Shown here: piece after piece, positions 1 to 5,050 of the stretch | How positions within the stretch are numbered: the first letter of the stretch is position 1 | How the letters are laid out: each line of letters begins with the position of its first letter | DNA from: Ramlibacter sp. | GTDB taxonomy: Bacteria > Pseudomonadota > Gammaproteobacteria > Burkholderiales > Burkholderiaceae_C | DNA: 5,432 nt | NCBI GenBank assembly: GCA_023701085.1 | Contig: JAMPXR010000199.1 | Span: 1 to 5,432 of the forward strand | Direction: 5' to 3' | Program-made: the position numbers and the translations under genes | Notes under the pieces: model-generated | What the model saw: the letters and a program-made list of their open reading frames with translations, nothing else | What the model was told of the DNA's origin: nothing | The model's database searches: none

Positions 1-99
1 AAGAAGGCACCGGCCAAGAAGGCCGTCGCCAAGAAGGCACCGGCCAAGAAGGCCGCGCCGGCGAAGAAGGCCGCCGCGAAGAAGGCTCCCGCCAAGAAG
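1..99 (+). repeat. In-frame KKAPA-type tandem repeats in the SWIB protein tail
   Basis: Six consecutive degenerate units begin with AAGAAG: 1-15, 16-30, 31-45, 46-63, 64-78 and 79-93, followed by a last AAGAAG at 94-99. Five units are 15 bp and one (46-63) is 18 bp. They encode KKAPA, KKAVA, KKAPA, KKAAPA, KKAAA and KKAPA. The units 1-15 and 31-45 are identical at the nucleotide level. All lengths are multiples of three, so copy-number change would keep the frame. The array probably continues upstream of the window. Confidence 0.9.
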
Positions 100-348
100 C
101 GCACGCCGAACGCGGCGTTCATGAAGGCCTTGACGCCCAGCCCGCAATTGGCGGCCGTGGTCGGCGCCGCTCCGCTGCCCCGCACCGAAGTCGTGAGCAA
201 GCTGTGGACCTACATCAAGAAGAACAAGCTGCAGGACTCGGTCAACAAGCGCATGGTCAACGCCGACGCGAAGCTGAAGGAAATCTTCGGCAAGGCGCAG
301 GTCTCGATGTTCGAGATGGCCGGCCTGATCGGCAAGCACGTCAAGTAA
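1..348 (+). CDS. Histone H1-like lysine-rich SWIB-domain protein, 3' part
   Basis: The frame is open from the first base and stops with TAA at 346-348. The start lies outside the window, leaving 115 visible residues. The first 33 or so are lysine/alanine/proline repeats of the KKAPA type, resembling histone H1 tails and probably binding DNA without sequence specificity. The rest is a SWIB/MDM2-fold domain: the PSPQLAAVVG segment, then LPRTEVVSKLWTYIKKNKLQ, and a C-terminal part with LKEIFG, MFEM and a final GKHVK. This order matches the SWIB family closely. Stand-alone SWIB proteins with a basic tail occur in Chlamydiae and in many Burkholderiales, where they are thought to be nucleoid-associated, but their role is poorly defined. 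The internal ATG at 121 falls inside the conserved region, so it is unlikely to be the start. A strong terminator follows 60 bp downstream. Confidence 0.92.
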   Translation, partial: KKAPAKKAVAKKAPAKKAAPAKKAAAKKAPAKKRTPNAAFMKALTPSPQLAAVVGAAPLPRTEVVSKLWTYIKKNKLQDSVNKRMVNADAKLKEIFGKAQVSMFEMAGLIGKHVK

Positions 349-409
349 TCTTCGATCCGCGCAGGAAGTTCTCCAGGGAGCCGGCTCGATGCCGGCGACC
401 GAGACCGGG

Positions 410-440
410 AAAGGGCCGCTCACGCGGCCCTTTCATTTTT
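410..440 (+). terminator. Intrinsic terminator of the SWIB gene
   Basis: A perfect 10-bp stem (AAAGGGCCGC at 410-419 with GCGGCCCTTT at 424-433) encloses a TCAC tetraloop. It is followed by CATTTTT, so the transcript ends in a U-rich tract. The orientation fits the upstream SWIB gene. In the opposite direction the stem gives only the three T residues within the stem and no further U-tract, so it is a weaker terminator for the convergent enzyme gene. Confidence 0.88.
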
Positions 441-455
441 CCCCTGTGCCCTTCC

Positions 456-2183
456 CTATGTCCTTGTTTGGGCACTCGCCCGGATCGCGCTCAGACTGGC
501 CCGCGTGGTGATCACCTCGGGCTCCAGCATGACCTCGATCAGCGTGCCTCCCTGGCGCGCCAGCGCCGCCAGCAGCTCCGGCTCGAACTGCGCCGTGCGC
601 TCGATGCGCACGCCGGCATAGCCGTACGCCCGCGCCAGCGCGGCGAAGTCGGTCCCGCCCAGCTCGCTGCCGCTGACGTGCCCTGGAAAGTCCCGCTCCT
701 GATGCATCCGGATGGTTCCGTACATGCCGTTGTTGAGGAGCACCACGATGCTCTTGGCGCCATGTTGCGCGGCGGTGGCGAGCTCCTGGCCGGTCATCAG
801 GAAGTCGCCGTCGCCGGCCATCGTCAGGACGGTGCGTCCGCTGACCAGGTTGGCCGCGATGCCGGCCGGCACGCCGTAGCCCATGGCGCCCACGGTCGGC
901 GCCAGTTGCGTCTTGTGCCCGGCGGCCAGGCCGTGGTGCTTGAAGTAGCGGTGCACCCAGCTCGCGAAGTTGCCCGCGCCGTTGGTGAGCACGGCATCCG
1001 CCGGCAGGTGTTTCTTGAGCACCGCGACGACGGCCGGCATGTCGACCACGCCGCGCGCCGTGTCGCCCTCCAGGCCCGGCAGCGGCTGCGGCGCCAGGTT
1101 GGCTTCGTAGTCGGCGTGCGCGGCCTGGGTCCAGTCACCCCAGGGCAGGTCCGGCGGCGGCGCGAGCGCCTCCAGCGCCGGCGCGGCCGCATTCATGGTC
1201 GCGTTGATCGCCACATCCGCCTGGTACACCCGATTGAGTTCCTCGGCGCTGGCGTGGATGTGTACCAGCTTCTGCGCGGACCGGGGCGCCTGCAGCAGCG
1301 TGTAGCCGCCGGTCGTCATTTCGCCCAGCCGGGGCCCGATCGCCAGCACCAGGTCACTGTCCTTCACGCGCGCCGCCAGCCGCGGGTTCACGCCGATGCC
1401 GATGTCGCCGGCGTACAGCGGGTGGTGATTGTCGAAGGTGTCCTGGAAACGGAAGGCGTTGCCCACCGGCAGCTTCCAGTTCTGCGCAAAGCGCTGCAGC
1501 GCCTGCGCGGCCTGCACGGTCCAGCCCCCGCCTCCGGCGATCACGAAAGGCCTGCGCGCCTGCAGCAGCAGCGCGCGCACGCGATCCAGGGACGCTGGAT
1601 CGACCCAGGCCTGCGCCGGCTCCACGCGCGGCAGCGGCAGCGCCTGCGTGCGGCGCGCCAGCATGTCCTCCGGCAGCACCACCACGACCGGGCCGGGCCG
1701 CCCGTTCAGGGCCGTGGCGAAGGCGCGCGCCACGTATTCGGGAATGCGGTCGGGTTCTTCGATGCGCTCGACGCGCTTGGCCATGCCTTTGGTGCTCGGT
1801 CCGAAGAAACTGGTGTACTCGACCTCCTGGAAGGCCTCACGGTCGCGCTGGTCGCTGGCCACGTCTCCGACGAACAGCACCATCGGGGTGGAATCCTGGA
1901 AAGCGGTGTGGACGCCGATGGCCGCGTTCGTCGCGCCGGGACCACGGGTGACGAAGCACACGCCTGGGCGGCCGGTCAGCCTGCCGTGCGCTTCGGCCAT
2001 GAAGGCCGCGCCGCCCTCCTGGCGATTGACGATGAAACGGATCCGGTCGCGCCACGCATGGAAGCCGTCGAGCACCGCGAGATAGCTTTCCCCGGGCACG
2101 CCGAACACATGGGTGACGCCCTGGGCGAGCAGGCATTCGACCAGCAGATGGCCGGCGATCCGGGAAGTGGCGGCGGTCGACAT
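456..2183 (-). CDS. Thiamine diphosphate-dependent enzyme, acetolactate synthase large-subunit-like
   Basis: A complete 575-residue protein with the three-domain layout of the acetolactate synthase/pyruvate oxidase family. The N-terminal pyrimidine-binding domain (about 5-175) contains FGVPGESYLAVLDG and NRQEGGAAFMAE, in which E56 is the expected cofactor-activating glutamate. It also has the RGPGATNAAIGVHTA loop. A central Rossmann-like domain covers about 195-340. The C-terminal pyrophosphate-binding domain (about 385-560) has the GDG motif at 457-459 and NN at 484-485, which bind Mg-ThDP. The start at 2183 is chosen because family homology begins there; the longer open frame runs into the divergent tetR gene. 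No obvious ribosome-binding site precedes it. No small regulatory subunit (ilvH/ilvN type) is adjacent, so a biosynthetic acetolactate synthase role is doubtful. A 2-oxoacid decarboxylase, a carboligase or a degradative role is possible. The cytoplasmic enzyme's substrate cannot be read from sequence. Divergence from a TetR gene suggests inducible expression. Confidence 0.92.
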   Translation of the reverse strand: MSTAATSRIAGHLLVECLLAQGVTHVFGVPGESYLAVLDGFHAWRDRIRFIVNRQEGGAAFMAEAHGRLTGRPGVCFVTRGPGATNAAIGVHTAFQDSTPMVLFVGDVASDQRDREAFQEVEYTSFFGPSTKGMAKRVERIEEPDRIPEYVARAFATALNGRPGPVVVVLPEDMLARRTQALPLPRVEPAQAWVDPASLDRVRALLLQARRPFVIAGGGGWTVQAAQALQRFAQNWKLPVGNAFRFQDTFDNHHPLYAGDIGIGVNPRLAARVKDSDLVLAIGPRLGEMTTGGYTLLQAPRSAQKLVHIHASAEELNRVYQADVAINATMNAAAPALEALAPPPDLPWGDWTQAAHADYEANLAPQPLPGLEGDTARGVVDMPAVVAVLKKHLPADAVLTNGAGNFASWVHRYFKHHGLAAGHKTQLAPTVGAMGYGVPAGIAANLVSGRTVLTMAGDGDFLMTGQELATAAQHGAKSIVVLLNNGMYGTIRMHQERDFPGHVSGSELGGTDFAALARAYGYAGVRIERTAQFEPELLAALARQGGTLIEVMLEPEVITTRASLSAIRASAQTRT

Positions 2184-2194
2184 TGGGTTTGACT

Positions 2195-2200
2195 TTATTA
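2195..2200 (-). promoter_or_regulatory. Candidate -10 element of the ThDP-enzyme gene
   Basis: On the minus strand this reads TAATAA, five of six matches to TATAAT, and it lies 11 bp before the ATG at 2183. I see no good -35 hexamer at normal spacing, so activity would be weak or would need other contacts. Transcription from it would begin near 2188 and leave a leader of about five bases. It overlaps the left half of the palindrome at 2197-2214, so a bound repressor would block it. Confidence 0.35.
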
Positions 2201-2214
2201 ACCAGTCGGTGAAT
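2197..2214. promoter_or_regulatory. Palindromic putative TetR operator
   Basis: The 18-bp sequence ATTAACCAGTCGGTGAAT is an inverted repeat with half-site ATTnACC and a four-base centre; six of nine pairs match. TetR-family regulators bind short palindromes of about this size in the intergenic region shared with their targets. This one sits centrally in the 40-bp gap between the divergent enzyme and regulator genes and overlaps candidate promoter elements in both directions. Binding is inferred, not shown. Confidence 0.6.
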
Positions 2215-2223
2215 TGTTTCGCG

Positions 2224-2595
2224 ATGACGAGAGAGCTCGTTCCTGGCACGGAAGAGCGCCAGCGCGATGCCGACCGCTCCCGGGCCACCATCTTAGCCGC
2301 CGCGCGCGGCGAGTTCGCGCAGTGCGGGCTCGACGGCGCGCGCATGGATCGCATCGCGGAGCGCGCCGGGTTGACCAAGCGCCTGATCTACTGCTACTTC
2401 GAGGACAAGGAGAAGCTGTTCCAGGCCGTGCTGGAACAGGCATACCGCGACATCCGCGAGGAGGAACGACGGCCGCACCTGCTCGACCTCGAACCCGCCG
2501 ACGCGGTGCGGCGTCTGATCGAGTTCACCTGGACCTGCTATCTGGCGCACCGCAAGGGACCAGCGCGTCCTCTAATTCACCATGTAGTTGATTGA
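2224..2595 (+). CDS. TetR/AcrR-family regulator, truncated after the DNA-binding domain
   Basis: A 123-residue protein with a clear TetR N-terminal helix-turn-helix. Residues 20-66 contain ATILAAARGEFAQCGLDGA, MDRIAERAGLTKRLIYCYF and DKEKLF, with the recognition helix around 49-59. A short piece of the ligand-binding domain follows, up to about WTCYLAH (103-109). Family members are usually 190-220 residues and continue here with a long helical domain. Instead the sequence becomes unrelated (from about 2551) and stops with TGA at 2593-2595. Neither other forward frame restores TetR-like sequence in the next 90 bases, so this looks like loss of the 3' half rather than a simple frameshift. The start at 2224 gives a normal N-terminal arm; no Shine-Dalgarno sequence precedes it. 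It may be a pseudogene or a short DNA-binding remnant without ligand sensing and probably with impaired dimerisation. Its original target was probably the divergent enzyme gene. Confidence 0.82.
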   Translation: MTRELVPGTEERQRDADRSRATILAAARGEFAQCGLDGARMDRIAERAGLTKRLIYCYFEDKEKLFQAVLEQAYRDIREEERRPHLLDLEPADAVRRLIEFTWTCYLAHRKGPARPLIHHVVD

Positions 2596-2597
2596 AG

Positions 2598-2639
2598 CCC
2601 CACGCGGACGAACCCGTGCAATGGCACGGGCATGTGGGG
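2598..2639. other. Nested hairpin in the tetR-bactofilin spacer
   Basis: An inner perfect 7-bp stem (CCCGTGC at 2613-2619 with GCACGGG at 2624-2630, AATG loop) sits inside an outer 6-bp stem (CCCCAC at 2598-2603 with GTGGGG at 2634-2639). It lies between the converging tetR and bactofilin genes, a typical place for a terminator. Neither strand shows a T-run after the stem, so intrinsic termination is not supported. It could stabilise a 3' end or assist factor-dependent termination. Confidence 0.4.
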
Positions 2640-2692
2640 GATGGCGAAACGCCGCCGCCCGGTTCGTGCCGGAAGGCGGCCGCGGCGCGTGC

Positions 2693-3238
2693 TCAGGCCT
2701 TGGCCGCCGCCACCTGCAAGCCTGGCCGCGCGGTGCTCGCGCCGGTGGTCCGGCTGGTCGCGGTGCCGAATTCCACTTCGCCGGACAACTGGCCGCCCTC
2801 TTCGATCACCACCTTGCCGTAGCGCACGCGCCCCGTCACCTTGCCGGTGGAATAGATGACCAGCTTCTGGCGCACCGTGAGGTTGCCGTCGAACTGGCCA
2901 CGAATCTCGGCGATGTCGATATCCGCCGAGCCCTTGAACGAGCCGCGCTCCGAAATCTGGATCACGCGCGAATCCATCGTCGCTTCCACCGAGCCTTCCA
3001 CCACCAGCGTGTCGCAGTCCGTGATCTCGACACCCTTGAGCTTGATGTTCGGGCCGACGGTGAGTTTGCTCTCGCCTTCCTGGCTCCCGGAAGCCTGCGC
3101 GCTGCTTGCCACGGAGGTCATCGGCGCGGCAGCTTGCGCCTGCGCGGCGCTGCTCGAGCTCGCGGCGGGATTCGGATTGTTGCGCTGCGTGTACGCATCC
3201 GGTTCGCGCTTGTTGAAGAAGGGGGATTGCAGGGCCAT
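2693..3238 (-). CDS. Bactofilin family protein
   Basis: A complete 181-residue protein. Residues 58-158 form a bactofilin domain (the former DUF583), seen as short hydrophobic/glycine repeats typical of a right-handed beta-helix: VGPNIKLKGVEI, LVVEGSVEATM, GSFKGSADIDIAEIRGQFDG, KLVIYSTGKVTGRVRYGKVV and GGQLSGEVEF. The flanks are low-complexity: a Ser/Ala/Gln-rich N-terminal tail (about 20-57) and a short Ala/Thr-rich C-terminal tail. Bactofilins polymerise without nucleotide into cytoplasmic, membrane-associated filaments that position cell-wall enzymes or envelope machinery. The N-terminal PFFNKR resembles the short membrane-binding start of other members. The start has a good ribosome-binding site (3245-3252). 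No peptidoglycan endopeptidase gene, a frequent bactofilin partner, is adjacent. Confidence 0.92.
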   Translation of the reverse strand: MALQSPFFNKREPDAYTQRNNPNPAASSSSAAQAQAAAPMTSVASSAQASGSQEGESKLTVGPNIKLKGVEITDCDTLVVEGSVEATMDSRVIQISERGSFKGSADIDIAEIRGQFDGNLTVRQKLVIYSTGKVTGRVRYGKVVIEEGGQLSGEVEFGTATSRTTGASTARPGLQVAAAKA

Positions 3239-3244
3239 GATGTA

Positions 3245-3252
3245 CTTCCTCT
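3245..3252 (-). promoter_or_regulatory. Ribosome-binding site of the bactofilin gene
   Basis: On the minus strand this reads AGAGGAAG, six bases before the ATG at 3238. It supports that start over the longer open frame extending upstream to 3362. Confidence 0.75.
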
Positions 3253-3433
3253 GAGTGGCAAGAGCTGCCGATGCTACGGATGGCCGGCTTTACATGTACG
3301 ACCGGTTGAGCAAGATCAGTAACCAAGTTCGTTGCCCGGTAGCGACGCGTGCCATTTGCCACGAGACTTATTTTGCGGTCCGCGCGTCACGGCCATCGCG
3401 TGAATGCCGCCCACGCCGCATGATCGCGAGGAC

Positions 3434-3442
3434 GAGAAGGGG
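3434..3442 (+). promoter_or_regulatory. Ribosome-binding site deciding the start of the exported protein
   Basis: GAGAAGGGG lies seven bases before the ATG at 3450. It favours this start over in-frame ATGs at 3255 and 3420, and it places a standard signal peptide at the N-terminus. Confidence 0.75.
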
Positions 3443-3449
3443 ACAGAAA

Positions 3450-4157
3450 ATGACGAGAGCCAAACGCGGCGGAATCGTTTTCAGGGCCGGCATCGCGTTG
3501 GCCTGTGCTGCCCTGGCGTGGCAGGCACCGCTGACGGCCGCGGCGGACACGCCGGACACCAGTGCCGGCAACCTGCTGGTGGTCCTGCGCGAATCGCTGG
3601 GCGACAACAAGCAGGACGAATCGCTGCAACCGTACGGCACGCTGCGTGCCACACTGGACGGCGGCCGCGAGATCGAGCTGGAAACCAGCTGGTTCCGCTA
3701 CCTGGGTGACATGCACATCCGCCTCGTGTTCGACGGCGGGCAAACCATGCAAAGCGCGTCTCCGGACGACTTGGCGCGTCTGCAGCTCACCCCGGAAGAC
3801 GCCCTGCGGCTGGCGGTGGCGAACCTGCGGCGGATGTACGGGACGCCCGACGCCCGGCCATGGAGCGGCAGCCTGATGCAGGTGCAGGGACTCGCGTCCG
3901 ACCTCAACAGCAGCTACTTCCTGGATCGCGAGTTCTGGCGCGCCTTGCAGTCCCGCCATCCCGACGGCGTGGTGGTGGCGGTGCCGCGGCGCGGCGGCCT
4001 GGTCTATGCGCCGGTTTCCGACGAAGCGGCGGTCACCAACCTGCGCTTCAGCGCCGCGGCCCTCTATGCGGGCGGCCCGGGAGCCCGGCTGTCATCCGCC
4101 CTCTACCTGTTCAAGGACGATCGCTGGTCCGTGTTCCAGCCGCCGCGATCGCATTAG
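3450..4157 (+). CDS. Exported protein of unknown function, DUF1444-like
   Basis: A complete 235-residue protein. Residues 1-32 form a Sec-type signal peptide: basic MTRAKRGG, a hydrophobic core of about 9-24, and a likely cleavage site after the alanine run at 30-32. The mature part begins with a strand-like GNLLVVLRESL (40-50), then LRATLDGGREIELETSWFRY (66-85), LTPEDALRLAVANLRRMYG (113-131) and VVVAVPRRGGLVYAPV (174-189). The combination of an 'AvaNLrr' helix, a later 'LdrefWraL' helix and a 'VavPrRggL' strand reminds me of the DUF1444 (YtpQ) family, but that recognition is by eye. There is one apparent domain, no catalytic motif I can name and no lipobox, so a soluble periplasmic protein is expected. 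Its stop is nine bases from the convergent gspB stop. It is divergent from the bactofilin gene, which may or may not mean shared regulation. Confidence 0.8.
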   Translation: MTRAKRGGIVFRAGIALACAALAWQAPLTAAADTPDTSAGNLLVVLRESLGDNKQDESLQPYGTLRATLDGGREIELETSWFRYLGDMHIRLVFDGGQTMQSASPDDLARLQLTPEDALRLAVANLRRMYGTPDARPWSGSLMQVQGLASDLNSSYFLDREFWRALQSRHPDGVVVAVPRRGGLVYAPVSDEAAVTNLRFSAAALYAGGPGARLSSALYLFKDDRWSVFQPPRSH

Positions 4158-4166
4158 GAGCCGGCC

Positions 4167-5045
4167 TCAATAGGCGACGGTGTACCGCGAGCCCCTGAAC
4201 CTGAGGACCGCGGCCTTGGGCTTGATCTCCTCGAGCACCACGCCGGCTCCGATCTCGCTGCCTTCGTTGAAGACCTGGCCGTTGACGATGAGCATGCGCT
4301 GGGCCACGTTGGCCGAGTAGACGCCCCCGCTGATGGCCAGCTTCGGAGCGTCCGCGGGCAATCCGGCGATCGGCGCGGCAGGGTCCGCAGCCGGCGCAGG
4401 GGCCGCTTGAGCAGGCGCCACGGCCGCCGCTTGGGCGGGCAATGCGGCCGCTGCCCGAGCTGGAACCGCAGACTGTGCCTGGGCGGCGGCCGCCGCCGAG
4501 GCCGCCCGCCTTGCTTTCGCTGCGAGGACGCGCGAACCGGCGCCTGCCTGCGCCGCGCCAGGTTCACCCGCAGCGGGCGGGGCGGACGGCGCCGCGGCAA
4601 TGGCCGGTGCCGTCACCGCCGGCGGCGCTGCTGTGGGCGGCGCTGCTGTGGGCGGCGCTGCTGTGGGCGGTGTTGCTGCGGGCGGCGTCACGGCAACAGT
4701 CGGCGCAACGACCGCCGGCGGCGGCAACACCGCCGCTGCCGGCGGTGGGGCCATGGGGACGGCAGCCGGCGGCGCGACGGTCTCCGGTGCCGGCGCAGGT
4801 GGGGCGACTGCGACGACAGCAGGGGGCGTTGCCGCAGGCGCTGCGCCGTCGCGATAGAGATACCACCCGACCGCGGCCACGGCGACGAGCACGCCCGCGC
4901 CCGCCGCCCACAAGCCGGTGCGATTTGCATCGCGGGCGCGCTGTTCGCCCATGGCCGCGCCCACGGGCTGGGCATGGATGCCGCGTGCCGGATCGCGTTC
5001 GCGCTGCGCGTCGGCTTTTCTCAGGGCGTCGAGAATGTAGGACAT
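4167..5045 (-). CDS. gspB: GspB, type II secretion assembly protein
   Basis: A complete 292-residue single-pass inner-membrane protein. It opens with the hallmark MSYILDALRKADAQRER, followed by a transmembrane helix at about 45-64 (LWAAGAGVLVAVAAVGWYLY). A very long Ala/Pro-rich linker spans about 67-230. It ends in the conserved GspB periplasmic domain at about 234-292: KLAISGGVYSANVAQRMLIV, then NGQVFNEGSEIGAGVVLEEI and a final RFRGSRYTVAY. GspB works with the ATPase GspA to help the outer-membrane secretin GspD assemble through the peptidoglycan. The ATG at 5045 matches the family start; a TTG at 5054 overlapping the upstream stop is an alternative. There is no strong ribosome-binding site and only five bases separate it from the upstream gene, so translational coupling is likely. 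Confidence 0.93.
   Translation of the reverse strand: MSYILDALRKADAQRERDPARGIHAQPVGAAMGEQRARDANRTGLWAAGAGVLVAVAAVGWYLYRDGAAPAATPPAVVAVAPPAPAPETVAPPAAVPMAPPPAAAVLPPPAVVAPTVAVTPPAATPPTAAPPTAAPPTAAPPAVTAPAIAAAPSAPPAAGEPGAAQAGAGSRVLAAKARRAASAAAAAQAQSAVPARAAAALPAQAAAVAPAQAAPAPAADPAAPIAGLPADAPKLAISGGVYSANVAQRMLIVNGQVFNEGSEIGAGVVLEEIKPKAAVLRFRGSRYTVAY
4621..4680 (-). repeat. 15-bp tandem repeats in the GspB linker
   Basis: Three identical 15-bp units (GGCGGCGCTGCTGTG on the plus strand, at 4621-4635, 4636-4650 and 4651-4665) are followed by a degenerate fourth unit at 4666-4680. In GspB they encode the PPTAA repeats at about residues 126-142. The unit length preserves the frame, so copy number could vary between strains and change only the linker length. 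Confidence 0.9.
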
Positions 5046-5050
5046 GGTCG

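Larger units (their letters stand above)
2189..2217 (+). promoter_or_regulatory. Candidate tetR promoter
   Basis: TTGACT at 2189-2194 matches five of six bases of the -35 consensus. At 17-bp spacing the -10 position is AATTGT (2212-2217), a poor match with three of six. Transcription from it would start at or very near the ATG at 2224, giving a leaderless message. The putative operator lies between and over the two hexamers, consistent with autorepression. Confidence 0.4.

Noticed and set aside
410..433. Terminator at 410-433 acting bidirectionally for the convergent enzyme gene
   Set aside because: On the minus strand the stem is followed by CCCGGTCTCGG rather than a T-run, so only the plus-strand direction is well supported.
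204..2192. A 662-codon plus-strand open frame opposite the ThDP enzyme
   Set aside because: Its translation is rich in Arg, Gly and His with no domain pattern, and it overlaps both the real SWIB gene and the conserved enzyme. It is the usual antisense shadow of a GC-rich gene.
2560..2585. A tRNA-like 3' end (ending TTCACCA) at the regulator breakpoint, suggesting an integration site
   Set aside because: No acceptor, D-arm, anticodon or T-arm pairing can be built around it. The CACCA match is only a few bases.
2577..3362. A second minus-strand frame overlapping the bactofilin gene
   Set aside because: It is low-complexity Arg/Gly-rich sequence without a recognisable domain, while the other minus frame encodes the full bactofilin with a good ribosome-binding site.
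3239..3449. Promoters in the bactofilin/exported-protein divergent region, including the TACATGTA palindrome at 3291-3298
   Set aside because: No -35/-10 pair with acceptable match and spacing was found on either strand, and an 8-bp palindrome alone is too common to call an operator.
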